From assembly GCA_963726135.1 (NCBI GenBank), contig CAVSBE010000007.1, positions 10,600 through 74,599 on the forward strand: DNA of 64,000 nt, in the 5' to 3' direction. How positions within the stretch are numbered: the first letter of the stretch is position 1; each line of letters begins with the position of its first letter. The notes under the pieces are model-generated. The model saw only the letters and a list, made by a program, of their open reading frames with translations, was not told where the DNA came from and ran no database searches. This document shows, in pieces, positions 32,885 to 42,004 of the stretch. The stretch comes from Bog-473 sp963726135. GTDB lineage: Bacteria; Actinomycetota; Acidimicrobiia; Acidimicrobiales; RAAP-2. A program made the translations under genes and the position numbers.

Positions 32885-34328
32885 ATGAGCGAGGACACGG
32901 CATGGCTCGACGCGACGGCACAGGCGGAATTGGTCCGCAGCAAGGCGGTCTCGCCGTCCGAGCTCGTTGGCGAGGCGATCGCGCGCATGGACAAGCTCAA
33001 CCCGCAGTTGAACGCGGTCATCCACCAGCTCTTCGACCGGGCCCGGGACGAGGCGGCCGGCGAGCTGCCCGACGGGCCGTTCCGCGGCGTGCCGTTCCTC
33101 TTGAAGGACCTCGGCGCCGAACTGGCGGGGACACCCTTCTGCGAGGGGCTGGCCTTCGCGGGGGACTACCACTCGACCGTGACCCAGGAACTGACGCAGC
33201 GCTTCATCGACGCCGGCTTCGTGATCTGCGGCAAGACGAACACGCCCGAGCTCGGAATCCTGCCGACTGCCGAGCCGCAGCGCTTCGGACCCTCGCGCAA
33301 CCCGTGGAACACCGAGCACTCGACCGGCGGGTCATCGGGCGGTTCGGCCGCTGCCGTCGCGTCGGGCATGGTGCCCGCGGCGCACGCCAACGACGGAGGG
33401 GGCTCTATCAGGATCCCCGCGTCGTGCTGCGGCCTGGTCGGGCTGAAGCCGACGCGTGGCCGCAACTCGCTGGCGCCGCAATACGGCGACATGATGGGCG
33501 GCCTCGTCGCCGAGCACGTGGTCACACGCTCGGTGCGTGACTCCGCCGCCATCCTCGACGTCACGTCCGGACCCGTCCCCGGGGATCCGTACTGGGCGCC
33601 GCCGCGGCGCGGGCCCTCCTTCGCCGCCGCGGCCGCCGAGCGCGCCGCCCCGGCTGCGCATCGCGGTCATGACGGCGTCGCCGACCGGGAGTCAGGTCGA
33701 CCGGGCCTGTGTGGCCGCGGTAGGGGAAACGGCGAACCTCTGCGAGTCGCTCGGGCACCAGGTCGAGGGCGCCACCCTCGACGTCGACGGCAACGCCTTC
33801 ACGACGCACTTCATCAACCAGTGGGCCTGCGCCAACGCCTGGGCCATCGCCGACTGGGAGTCGCGGCTCGGGCGCGCCGTCACAGAGTCCGACGTGGAGC
33901 CGTTGAGCTGGGCCCTCATTGAGCTGGGCCGGTCGATCAACGGAGCCCAGTACCTGACGTCGGTCCAGGAGCTCCAGAAGATCTCGCGCCAGGTGGCCCA
34001 GTACTTCGAGGGCATCGACGTCCTGCTCACCCCGACGCTGGGCGAGCCGCCGGCCCCCCTCGGCACGTTCGACTCACCGCCTGGCGAGCCGCTGGCCGGC
34101 CTGTTCCGCGCCGCCGACTACGTGCCGTTCACCCCGCCGTTCAACGTCACGGGCCAACCGGCAATCTCGCTGCCGCTGCACTGGGACGATGCGGACCTGC
34201 CGAGTGCCCTGCCGATCGGCGTGCAGTTCGTCGGCCGCTTCGGCGACGAGGAGACACTGCTCTCGTTGGCCGGACAGCTCGAGGAGGCCGCCCCGTGGGC
34301 GACGCGCCGGCCGCCGGTCTCGGCCTAG
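32885..34328 (+). CDS. Amidase signature enzyme (one frameshift)
   Basis: About 480 residues after removing one extra base near 33635-33655. The Ser-cisSer-Lys triad is visible: Lys in VPFLLKDLGAEL, the amidase signature EHSTGGSSGGSAAAVASGMV with cis-Ser, and the nucleophile Ser in NDGGGSIRIPASCCGLVGLK. After the shift it continues RIAVMTASPTGSQVDRACVA and ends LPIGVQFVGRFGDEETLLSL. The enzyme hydrolyses an unidentified amide. Its end overlaps the 3' end of the convergent flavin oxidoreductase by 4 bases. Confidence 0.9.
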
Positions 34329-35524
34329 GCGGAACCGGGGCGGTCGGCCACCAGGACGCAGCGGGTGCCCGAATAGATGGTCGGCATGCACTTGTTGCAG
34401 TGGATGCACAACGATGACGTCGAGGTGCCCGCCTGCATGCGGTTGGGCAGGTCCGGCTCGCGCAGCAGGGCGCGGGCCATGGCCACGAAGGCGAACCCAT
34501 CGGCCAGTGCCGACTCGATCGTTGCCAGCTCAGAGATGCCCCCGAGCAAGATGATGGGCGTGCTGAGCACGGCGCGGAACTGGCGGGCGAACGGGAGGAA
34601 GTAGGCCTCCTCGTAGGGATAGGACTTGAGAAAGCGGTGACCGACGACCCGGAAGCCCAGGCGCACGGGTGGCGGCAGGGTGGCGCCGAACTCGCGCAGC
34701 GGCGCGTCGCCCCGGAACAGGTACATCGGGTTGGCGAGTGAGCTGCCGCCAGTGAGCTCCAGCGCATCGAGCGCGCCGTCGGATTCGAAGAGCGAGGCGA
34801 TCTCGACGCTCTCGTCGACCCACAGGCCGCCGTCGACGCCGTCGGCCATGTTGAGCTTGGCGGTGACCGCAGTCGCCGGCCCCGCGGCGTCGCGCACCGT
34901 GCGCAAGACGGTACGGGCGAAGCGCGCTCTGTTCTCCACCGTGCCGCCGAACTGGTCGTCGCGGCGGTTGAGCTTGGGGCTCAAGAACGCGCTCAGGAGA
35001 TAGTTGTGCCCGACGTGCACCTCGATGCTGTCGAAGCCGGCCTCCACGGCCAGCTTCGCGGCGCGGCGGTAGTCCTCGGTGATGCGCTCGATCCCGGGCA
35101 CGTCGACCGCACGGAGGCGCGAGCCCATGGGCGTGAACCCCCCCGAAGGCGAGAGCGCGGGGGTCCGATTGGAGCGGGCGTTGGCCACCGGTCCGGCGTG
35201 GCCGATCTGCGCCGCCGCGGCGGCACCCTCGGCGTGGACGGCGTCGGTGAGCCGGCGCAGGCCCGGGACGGTGTCCCCGCTCAGCACCAGGCAATGCCGG
35301 TCGGTCCGCCCTTCGGGCGACACGGCGAGGTAGGCCACGGTGGACATGGCCGCTCCACCGGCGGCGACGCGGCGGTGGAAGTCGATCAACTCGTCGCTGA
35401 CGGTGCCCCTCGGGGTGACGCCCTCGAAGGTGGCCGCCTTGATGATGCGGTTGCGCAGGGTGAGCGGGCCGAGCGGCGCCGGGGCGAAGACCGAGGGCGC
35501 GGCCGTGCGGGCGCTGCGTGGCAC
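34325..35524 (-). CDS. NADH:flavin oxidoreductase, old yellow enzyme family
   Basis: A 399-residue FMN TIM barrel. N-terminus: FAPAPLGPLTLRNRIIKAAT. FMN/substrate region: AAAAQIGHAGPVA, VHVGHNYLLSAFLSPKLNRR (HxxHxYL with HN in place of HG) and GGTVENRARF. The C-terminal barrel strand is PIILLGGISELATIESAL. A CxxCxxC cluster (SLCIHCNKCMPTI) sits at the end of the barrel as in dienoyl-CoA-reductase-like members, but the Fe-S/FAD reductase domain is absent. It probably reduces enones or unsaturated intermediates. Confidence 0.88.
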   Translation of the reverse strand: MPRSARTAAPSVFAPAPLGPLTLRNRIIKAATFEGVTPRGTVSDELIDFHRRVAAGGAAMSTVAYLAVSPEGRTDRHCLVLSGDTVPGLRRLTDAVHAEGAAAAAQIGHAGPVANARSNRTPALSPSGGFTPMGSRLRAVDVPGIERITEDYRRAAKLAVEAGFDSIEVHVGHNYLLSAFLSPKLNRRDDQFGGTVENRARFARTVLRTVRDAAGPATAVTAKLNMADGVDGGLWVDESVEIASLFESDGALDALELTGGSSLANPMYLFRGDAPLREFGATLPPPVRLGFRVVGHRFLKSYPYEEAYFLPFARQFRAVLSTPIILLGGISELATIESALADGFAFVAMARALLREPDLPNRMQAGTSTSSLCIHCNKCMPTIYSGTRCVLVADRPGSA

Positions 35525-35566
35525 GGGTCTACCTTTGCCGACCGGCGGGCTGGCCGCACGTCGGCG

Positions 35567-37111
35567 TCAGCGCTCCGCCCTGCCGGTGGTCGCGAACGGC
35601 TGGTCCGGGCGCAGTGGCGGGTTGCCGACCGCGCAGTGCCACGTCCGGCAGTACTCCTCCACCTGGGGAGTGGTGCGGGCCGGATTGCGGATGGTGAACG
35701 CGGCGATGACGCCGCCGCCGGCTGCTGCGAAGCCCGAGATGAGCATGGCGGTCCGGAACCCGGTGGCCAACGCGGTGGCCCCGAGCGCGCTGGCGCCGGT
35801 CAGGCCCGAGAGTAACGGCAACACGGCGACCGCGAGCAGCCCGCCCGCCCGGGCCACCACGTTGTTGACCGCTGAGGCGATGCCGGCGTGCTCCGCCGGC
35901 GCGGCCCCCATCGCCGTGGCGGTCAGCGGGGCGACGACGATGGCCAGGCCGATGCCGAAGAGCAGCACCGCGGGGAAGACCTGGGTGAGGTAGCTCCCGG
36001 GATTGGTGGCCCGGGTGAGGAGGGCGAGCCCGGCCCCAACGACGAAGGGCCCGAGCGTCATCTGCAGGCGCGGCCCGATACGCGCCGAGAGCTGGCCCGA
36101 CCGCGCCGAGAACGCCAACATGATCAGCGTCACCGGTAGCAGCGCGAGCCCTGACGCGAGTGGGCTGTAGTGCGCAACGATCTGCAGCTCAATGGGGAGC
36201 AGGAACAGGGCGCCGCCGAGGGCGCCGTAGACGACGAAGGTCACCGCGTTGGCGCCGCTGAACTGACTGGCGCGGAACAGCCCGAGTGGGAGCATCGGGT
36301 GGGCCCGACGGTGCTCGACGAGGAGGAACACGGGCGCGGTCACGGCGGCGACCGCCAGGCTGGCCACGACGGCCGGGCTCGACCATCCTCGCGATGGTGC
36401 CTCGATGAGCCCGTAGGTCAAGCCGGCGAGGAAGGCCACGGCCAGCGCCGCCCCCGGGAGGTCGACGCGTCCGGCGCTGCCGGGGTCCCGTGACTCCGGG
36501 ACGTGGCGAGCCGTCACGGCCAGGACCACGGCGGCCAAGGGGAGGTTGATGTAGAAGACCCAGCGCCACGAGGCGACGGCGAGGAGATAGCCGCCGACGA
36601 GCGGGCCGACGGCGCCCGCCACGCCCCCGAGCCCCGACCAGGCGCCGATGGCGCGGGCGCGGTCCTCGGGCCGGAACGACGCCTGCAGGATGGCCAGGCT
36701 GGCCGGCGTCAGGAGCGCCCCGCCGATGCCCTGGACGACCCGGGCGCCGATGAGCCACGCGGCCCCGGGGGCGAGACCGCAGAAGGCCGAGGCGACGGCG
36801 AACCACACGATGCCGACGGAGAAGACGCGCCGGCGCCCGTAGCGGTCCCCGAGCGAACCACCGAGGAGCAGAAAGGCGGCGAGCGTGAGGGCGTAGCCGG
36901 TGACGACCCACTGCAGCGAACCGAGGCCGCCCTGGAAGGTGCGATTGATGGAGGGGAGGGCGATGCCGACGACGGTCGAATCGAGGAAGGCGATCCCCGA
37001 GCCGAGGACCGTGGCGGCCACGACCCAGCGTCCCCGGGCGGATGACAGGGCGAGCGGGTCGGGCACCGTGGCCGCCTCGGACGGGCCCCCGGTCCCGGCG
37101 CCGGCGCTCAC
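35567..37111 (-). CDS. MFS transporter, DHA2 family
   Basis: A 514-residue 14-helix transporter. Helix 1: RWVVAATVLGSGIAFLDSTV. Motif A is LGGSLGDRYGRRRVFSVG, motif C ARVVQGIGGALLTPASLAIL, and WRWVFYINLPLAAVVLAV follows. The C-terminus has a cytoplasmic tail with EEYCRTWHCAVGNPP. GTG at 37111 overlaps the stop of the PASTA gene by 4 bases (GTGA), giving a two-gene operon. It differs from the exporter at 30808 and has no adjacent regulator. Confidence 0.9.
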   Translation of the reverse strand: MSAGAGTGGPSEAATVPDPLALSSARGRWVVAATVLGSGIAFLDSTVVGIALPSINRTFQGGLGSLQWVVTGYALTLAAFLLLGGSLGDRYGRRRVFSVGIVWFAVASAFCGLAPGAAWLIGARVVQGIGGALLTPASLAILQASFRPEDRARAIGAWSGLGGVAGAVGPLVGGYLLAVASWRWVFYINLPLAAVVLAVTARHVPESRDPGSAGRVDLPGAALAVAFLAGLTYGLIEAPSRGWSSPAVVASLAVAAVTAPVFLLVEHRRAHPMLPLGLFRASQFSGANAVTFVVYGALGGALFLLPIELQIVAHYSPLASGLALLPVTLIMLAFSARSGQLSARIGPRLQMTLGPFVVGAGLALLTRATNPGSYLTQVFPAVLLFGIGLAIVVAPLTATAMGAAPAEHAGIASAVNNVVARAGGLLAVAVLPLLSGLTGASALGATALATGFRTAMLISGFAAAGGGVIAAFTIRNPARTTPQVEEYCRTWHCAVGNPPLRPDQPFATTGRAER

Positions 37112-37647
37112 TGGGGGCAGGCGTCCATCGTGAAGGTGACGATCGCGCCGGGCTTGAGCACAATGCCGGGCGCCGGGCTCTGCGTCAGCACCGTCTGCGG
37201 GCGTTTCACGGTCGTGGTCGTGACCGCGGCTGCGCTCGTGGAGGTGGCCGACGGATTGGTGGTGGTGGACGTCGTCGTCGTGGTCGTCGTGGTGGTCGTC
37301 GGCCCGCCCACCGAGTAACAGGCCCACGCCAGCCCCACCCCGATGAGCGCGTGGCGCGTCGCCAAGTGGGTGAGGCCGACGATGGCGGGCACGGGCGACC
37401 CGTTGCCGTAGCACCCCGACCATGTGATACCGACCCGCGTCCCGGGCGGCACCGTGGCGCCGGGGCTCAGCGGTACCGCGCCGACGTTCTCGTTGGGCGC
37501 CTCACCGGCGACCGACAGCGACGTCACGACGCTCTGGCCGGCCAGGGTGCCCCTGTTGCACACGACGTTCAGGCTGACCGGATGCAGCCCCGCGGTGCGC
37601 AGCGCGGCGCGGGCGGCGGCGATCCTCAGGCCGATCACGGCGGGCAT
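37108..37647 (-). CDS. PASTA-domain protein with Thr-rich linker
   Basis: A 179-residue protein. Two or three PASTA-like units are visible: MPAVIGLRIAAARAALRTAG, VPAIVGLTHLATRHALIGVG and, after the linker, a C-terminal half unit (VLTQSPAPGIVLKPGAIVTF). They are separated by a run of about 25 mostly Thr/Ser residues. PASTA domains bind muropeptides or beta-lactams in serine/threonine kinases and PBPs, but no kinase or signal peptide is attached here. The ATG at 37647 is the first that begins the PASTA fold. It is coupled to the MFS gene. Its role is unknown. Confidence 0.7.
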   Translation of the reverse strand: MPAVIGLRIAAARAALRTAGLHPVSLNVVCNRGTLAGQSVVTSLSVAGEAPNENVGAVPLSPGATVPPGTRVGITWSGCYGNGSPVPAIVGLTHLATRHALIGVGLAWACYSVGGPTTTTTTTTTTSTTTNPSATSTSAAAVTTTTVKRPQTVLTQSPAPGIVLKPGAIVTFTMDACPQ

Positions 37648-37703
37648 GCGCCCATCTTGGTCTTCCGACCCGTCGCGGCGCTGTTCCGTACCCGCATGCC
37701 CTC

Positions 37704-38384
37704 TCACTTCAAGATGTTGACCGCCCGGGCGACGACGAGGATGCCGACCACGAGGGAGATGGCCGACTCGGCCATCAACATGAGCTTCGCCCACGGCTTG
37801 ATCGCGGACACGTCGGTGGGGCTGAACGCGGTGGCGGTGGCGAAGGAGAAGTGGAAGTAGTCCACGAACGTGGGGGACCAGTCCTCCTCGACGTGCTGGG
37901 GGTGCAGCATCTCGGGGAAGATAAGGGCGGGAGCGCTGTCGGTGCCCGCGGCGCGGGCCGCCGGGCCACCGCGGTCGAGGTTCCAGTACCAGAGCGCGAA
38001 GGCGATGATGTTGGAGAGCCAGATTGCGGCACCGCTGGCCAGCAACACCTTGGCGTTCTGGGTGAAGCTCGACACGTCGATGATGCCCACGACGAGGCGC
38101 ACGGCCGCGTCGGCATTGGCGACCGAGATGAGGCCGATGAGGACGCTGGTGAGGTTGTGCAGCCACGGGCGGTCCCGGTCGATTCGACCGGGGTCGCCGA
38201 TGATCAGAATGCCGAGGAGGATGACGAGGAGGACGAGGAAGAGCCAGGCGGCGTCACCGTTGCGCAGCTCGTGGGGCAGCGCCGCCCGGAGTAGTCCGGT
38301 GGCAATGACCGCGACGGCCATGGGCCAGCGTGGCTCGCCCTGCTCGGATCTGTGCCCGAGGCGGGGCTGGGGGCCTGTCGACAT
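37704..38384 (-). CDS. Integral membrane protein, ion-channel-like, unknown
   Basis: A 226-residue protein with about six hydrophobic segments (WPMAVAVIATGLLRAALP, AWLFLVLLVILLGILIIGD, LTSVLIGLISVANADA, VRLVVGIIDVSSF, IWLSNIIAFALWYWNLD, LMLMAESAISLVVGILVVA). A conserved loop reads FVDYFHFSFATATAFSPTD, placed like the pore region of two-helix channels but without a TVGYGD filter. I recognise similar sequences as uncharacterised membrane proteins. The ATG at 38384 is preferred; an upstream ATG at 38405 lies on a CCATGG shared with the opposite strand. Confidence 0.7.
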   Translation of the reverse strand: MSTGPQPRLGHRSEQGEPRWPMAVAVIATGLLRAALPHELRNGDAAWLFLVLLVILLGILIIGDPGRIDRDRPWLHNLTSVLIGLISVANADAAVRLVVGIIDVSSFTQNAKVLLASGAAIWLSNIIAFALWYWNLDRGGPAARAAGTDSAPALIFPEMLHPQHVEEDWSPTFVDYFHFSFATATAFSPTDVSAIKPWAKLMLMAESAISLVVGILVVARAVNILK

Positions 38385-38403
38385 GGGGCCATCTTTCCCC
38401 ACC

Positions 38404-38574
38404 ATGGTGACGGCAGCCGGGAGCCGACGAGGGGTGACCTCGACCCCGACGGACCCGATCGCGCTGATCGTGGGCGTCGGCCTCGGAGCGCTGGCGTCGG
38501 CGAACGCGGTGGCGGCGCTGCCGGGGTGGGTCGCGGCACGTACCCGGACCGCGCTGCTGCTGCGCGCCGAGTAG
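38404..38574 (+). CDS. Possible 56-residue single-helix membrane peptide
   Basis: An ATG at 38404 opens a short frame with a hydrophobic segment (DPIALIVGVGLGALASANAV) followed by a basic end. It is divergent from the membrane protein at 37704-38384. There is no clear ribosome site and it shares its start base pairs with an alternative start of that gene, so it may be spurious. Confidence 0.3.
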   Translation: MVTAAGSRRGVTSTPTDPIALIVGVGLGALASANAVAALPGWVAARTRTALLLRAE

Positions 38575-38711
38575 ATCCCCGGACTCGGGACAACCGAGGT
38601 TCACCTGGAGCGCCACGCGCCCTCCCGGCGGCGGTCGCCCCAACCTTCGGGCGTAGGCATCGACGCCGCCTGGCGCCGCACGGCTCGACGACGCATGATC
38701 TGGTTGTCGTC

Positions 38712-38912
38712 ATGCAGCACAACGGTGAGATTCACGAGGATGGGGTGGCGAAGGCCGCGGTCGGCGGGGGCTGGCTCGACGCCGAGCTGCGCGACACCTT
38801 TCCGGCCAGCGACCCCCTGCCGCACTGGGCGGGACCACCACGCGACCTCGACGAGGCGGACCGCTCGCACCGGCGTGGGGGAGGCCGCACGGGGGACGAC
38901 CCTCGGGGGTGA
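38712..38912 (+). CDS. Small DTFPASDP-motif protein
   Basis: A 66-residue acidic protein. The motif WLDAELRDTFPASDPLPHWAG closely resembles a widespread group of small bacterial proteins carrying a D-T-F-P-A-S-D-P core of unknown function. No membrane segment. The ATG at 38712 has no strong ribosome site. It lies 87 bases before the next plus-strand gene and may be cotranscribed. Confidence 0.6.
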   Translation: MQHNGEIHEDGVAKAAVGGGWLDAELRDTFPASDPLPHWAGPPRDLDEADRSHRRGGGRTGDDPRG

Positions 38913-38999
38913 GGTGCCACTTCGTCGGGAACCCGCCGCGACGGCGCAGGAATGGTGGTATCCCTGCGGCGCGACGGGTGTGCTCGCTAGAACTGTGAG

Positions 39000-39560
39000 A
39001 TGGGCAGCACCGATCGTCAGACCATTGAGCTCAGGCTCAACGGGGCCGAGGAGATGTTCGTGTTGGCCCCGACCGACCTGTTCTCCGAATACCGCAACTA
39101 CCTGACCGGGGTCGAATTCTGCATCAGCGTGCTCCGCGCCCGCCACACTCGGGGCCGCGTCCGCCTCGAGCTCTCGCTGCCCCCGTCGGAGGTCGAGGAA
39201 GGCTCGAGCGAGCGGGTGGGCGGGGCGCTGCGCCGCTATTGCACCCACCGCATCACCTACAACGAACGCGAGCGTCGTGCGACCTGGCTGGGCGGCCTGT
39301 CGTCGCTCTGGATCGGTATTCCCATCGCCGTGATCGGTTACCTCCTGGTGATCTACGCCGGGTCGCTGGTCGGCCCCACCGGCAACGTCAACCTGGTCGC
39401 GGATACAACGGGATGGGTGTTGGTCTGGGTGGGAGTCTGGTTCCCTCTCGACACCATTCTCTTCACCCCGTTGAGCTACGGGCGCGAGAACCGCGTCCTC
39501 CAGCAACTGCGTGACGCCGAGATCTCGGTCGTCCCGCAAGGATCCTCGAGCCCGGCCTGA
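39000..39560 (+). CDS. Two-helix membrane protein, unknown
   Basis: A 186-residue protein. The N-terminal ~100 residues are a soluble domain (TIELRLNGAEEMFVLAPTDL, GRVRLELSLPPSEVEEGSS). They are followed by two membrane helices (LSSLWIGIPIAVIGYLLVIY and TTGWVLVWVGVWFPLDTILF) and a short C-terminal cytoplasmic tail. No family name is recognised. It lies in a plus-strand run with a Tat-exported protein and a DUF4331 protein, but 155 bases separate it from the next gene. Confidence 0.7.
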   Translation: MGSTDRQTIELRLNGAEEMFVLAPTDLFSEYRNYLTGVEFCISVLRARHTRGRVRLELSLPPSEVEEGSSERVGGALRRYCTHRITYNERERRATWLGGLSSLWIGIPIAVIGYLLVIYAGSLVGPTGNVNLVADTTGWVLVWVGVWFPLDTILFTPLSYGRENRVLQQLRDAEISVVPQGSSSPA

Positions 39561-39715
39561 CCCTGCGGCAACGCCGCGCCGCCAGGTCGAATGCCCCGGC
39601 CTCGAGGTGTGTCGGGGGCAAGTCGGTGACGTTTCTCGATTTCCGCGCGACACCCACATCCAAGTCCGCGCCGGGCTCCGAATGGGCACCAGGAGAACGG
39701 AACGGAGGCACGGTC

Positions 39716-40063
39716 ATGAGCCCTGACCCGCGTAATGAGCCCGTAGAGAAGTCCGGTGGCTGGCGGGACGGCCTGAGCCGGCGCAGTTTCCTACGGCGGG
39801 GCACGTTCACTGCGGCCACCGTTGCCGTGGCCAGCAGCGTTCCCGGGTTGTCCACGCTTGTCGCCGCCACCGCGGCGGACGCCCCTGCCGTCGAAACGGG
39901 CGTCAGCGATGCCGAGATGGACAGCGGTGTCCTCTCAGAGCCGCTGGTCGCACACGTCAAAGACCTCGGTACCGGCGAGATCAGCCTGTTCCAGGGCGAG
40001 CGCGAAGTCGTCGTCCGCTCTCCCGCACTCGCCCGGAGCTTGATGTCCGCCGCCCGTCCATAG
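39716..40063 (+). CDS. Tat-exported small protein, unknown
   Basis: A 115-residue protein with a twin-arginine signal peptide: SRRSFLRRGTFTAATVAVAS at residues ~20-40, followed by a hydrophobic stretch and a likely cleavage after VAATAADA. The mature part is only ~65 residues with LVAHVKDLGTGEISLFQGER and VVRSPALARSLMSAA. Tat export suggests it folds or binds a cofactor before export. GGAGG lies before the ATG. It ends 35 bases before the DUF4331 gene, which has its own strong ribosome site. The pair may be a secreted unit. Confidence 0.75.
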   Translation: MSPDPRNEPVEKSGGWRDGLSRRSFLRRGTFTAATVAVASSVPGLSTLVAATAADAPAVETGVSDAEMDSGVLSEPLVAHVKDLGTGEISLFQGEREVVVRSPALARSLMSAARP

Positions 40064-40098
40064 TCCAGCCCAGCAATGTCACCATTGAGGAGGAAGCC

Positions 40099-41592
40099 AT
40101 GTCGTCACACCGCGAAGCGCCCGAAATTTCGAAGGACCCCGTTGCCGACAGCACGGATGTCTATGCGTTCATGAGCCCGGACCAGCCGGGGACGGTCACG
40201 CTCATTGCCAACTACATCCCGCTGCAAGCTCCGGGCGGTGGGCCGAACTTCTACGAGTTCGCTGATGACGTGTTGTACGAGATCCACATCGATAACACCG
40301 GCAACGGGACTCCGGACATCAGCTACCAGTTCCGCTTCACGACCGTCAACAACACGCCAGCATCGTTCCTCTACAACGACGGCCCGATCACGGCGCTGAC
40401 GCCTCCGTCACCGTCGTCCCCGTGGAACCGTCAGCAGACGTACACCCTGTTCCGCCGCGACTACACCCCCGGCAACCGCTGGGGAGGCTCGTGGGTCGTA
40501 TTGGGCTCCGGCCTCTTGTCCCCGCCCTGCAACATCGGGCCACTGTCGACCCCGGGGTATCCGGCGTTGGCGAGCGCCGCGATCCACTCCGTGGGAGCGG
40601 GACCGTTCTCGGCCAAGGTCTTCGCCGGGCAGCGGGCCGAGGGCTTCTACGTCGACCTGGGCGCCGTCTTCGACCTTGGCGACCTGCGGGGCTTCGCCGG
40701 CGACCACGCCGGCGGGCCCGCCGCGGGGCTGATGAACGGCATGCCCGGTGTGAACTCGACGGCTGACGTCAACGTGCACACGCTCGCGCTGCAGATCCCG
40801 GTCAGCCAGCTCACCCGTTCGGTGCCGACCGGACCGGGAGACCCGGCCGCGGTGATCGGGGTGTGGACCACCGCGAAACGCCAGCGGGTACGGGTGCGAA
40901 GTGATTGGGAGGATGGAGACGACGAGTTCAGGAGCGGCCCGTGGACCCAGGTCTCGCGGCTCGGCAACCCGCTCGCCAACGAGCTCATCATCGGCATCGG
41001 CGACAAGGACCGGTGGAACGCGCTGCCGCCGACAGCGGATGGAAGCCAATTCCTGCCGTACTTCGCCCGCCCATTGCTGGCGCAGCTGCTGCCGTCGCTG
41101 TACCCGGGCGTCTTTCCGAATCTCGCTACCTACAACAGCGGTTCGGCCAACACACGCCCCGACATCGAGGCGATCTTCCTCACCGGTATCCCGGCCGGGG
41201 TGATCACCCCGGCCCCGACCTTCACGAACTACAACGGCACGGGCGTCCAAGCGGACATGCTCCGGCTCAACACGGCGATCGCGCCGGCGTCGAGCCCGAG
41301 CAGCTTGGGGTTGCTGGGCCTCGACGTGGCCGGTTGGCCCAACGGCCGGCGGGTGTTCGACGACGTGGCCACCATTGCACTGCGTGCGGTCGCCGGAGCG
41401 ACACTGGGATTCGTGGTTCCGACGTTCACCGCCGACGGGCCGGCGGGCCTGGTCGACTTCGGGATCACCGGCGGGGGCAGTGATCTCACGGCCAAGGGCA
41501 CCGAGAACTACCTGAACACGTTCCCGTACCTCGGCACGCCTTACAGCGGCTATTCCAACCCGTCGAAGACGCCGGTCTCGGTGGCACCGTAG
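40099..41592 (+). CDS. DUF4331 family protein
   Basis: A 497-residue protein starting MSSHREAPEISKDPVADSTD VYAF, which is the hallmark N-terminus of DUF4331. VTLIANYIPLQAPGGGPNF, IHIDNTGNGTPDISYQFRF and a C-terminal VDFGITGGGSDLTAKGTENY are also typical. The family is uncharacterised and usually extracytoplasmic; here no signal peptide is present, while the upstream neighbour has a Tat signal. That allows hitch-hiker export, but this is speculative. The ribosome site GAGGAGG is very strong. The next gene begins 4 bases after the stop. Confidence 0.9.
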   Translation: MSSHREAPEISKDPVADSTDVYAFMSPDQPGTVTLIANYIPLQAPGGGPNFYEFADDVLYEIHIDNTGNGTPDISYQFRFTTVNNTPASFLYNDGPITALTPPSPSSPWNRQQTYTLFRRDYTPGNRWGGSWVVLGSGLLSPPCNIGPLSTPGYPALASAAIHSVGAGPFSAKVFAGQRAEGFYVDLGAVFDLGDLRGFAGDHAGGPAAGLMNGMPGVNSTADVNVHTLALQIPVSQLTRSVPTGPGDPAAVIGVWTTAKRQRVRVRSDWEDGDDEFRSGPWTQVSRLGNPLANELIIGIGDKDRWNALPPTADGSQFLPYFARPLLAQLLPSLYPGVFPNLATYNSGSANTRPDIEAIFLTGIPAGVITPAPTFTNYNGTGVQADMLRLNTAIAPASSPSSLGLLGLDVAGWPNGRRVFDDVATIALRAVAGATLGFVVPTFTADGPAGLVDFGITGGGSDLTAKGTENYLNTFPYLGTPYSGYSNPSKTPVSVAP

Positions 41593-41596
41593 CGCC

Positions 41597-41920
41597 ATGG
41601 ACCATCACCTTCTCGGGCCCAGTGAAGAAGGGTCCGTCATCCTCGACATCGGCGGGGACGTCGGCGCGGCCATCGTGCATGCGCCGGCGTCCCTCGCCGG
41701 GTCCGAAATCGAGATCCGCCGCTGCGGCGCACCGTGGGACGGCACCCATGTTGCTCTTCGGGCCCGCCACACCCACGGCGGTGAGGTGTACGCGGCTCTG
41801 TTCCCGAGCTTGGAGCACGGGGGCTACGAAGTTCGTGTGCGCGGCGACGCCGACGGACCTGTGTCAAGCGTCGCCGTGGAGGGAGGGCGGGTCATTGAGG
41901 CCCGTCTCGCGCTCCCGTAG
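41597..41920 (+). CDS. Small beta-rich conserved actinobacterial protein
   Basis: A 107-residue protein. VILDIGGDVGAAIVHAPASL, then EIEIRR and HVALRARHTHGGEVYAALFP, with SVAVEGGRVIEARL at the end, suggests a single beta-sandwich. Similar short proteins occur in many actinobacteria without known function. It starts 4 bases after the DUF4331 stop, so the two are probably cotranscribed and may act together. Confidence 0.7.
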   Translation: MDHHLLGPSEEGSVILDIGGDVGAAIVHAPASLAGSEIEIRRCGAPWDGTHVALRARHTHGGEVYAALFPSLEHGGYEVRVRGDADGPVSSVAVEGGRVIEARLALP

Positions 41921-42004
41921 GAACCCGTTCCTCGGGGACGGCTTCGTGCGCGACGCCTGCCCGCCGACCAGCGAGCCGGGTTCGCAGGCGCGAGTCGACC
42001 ACGG

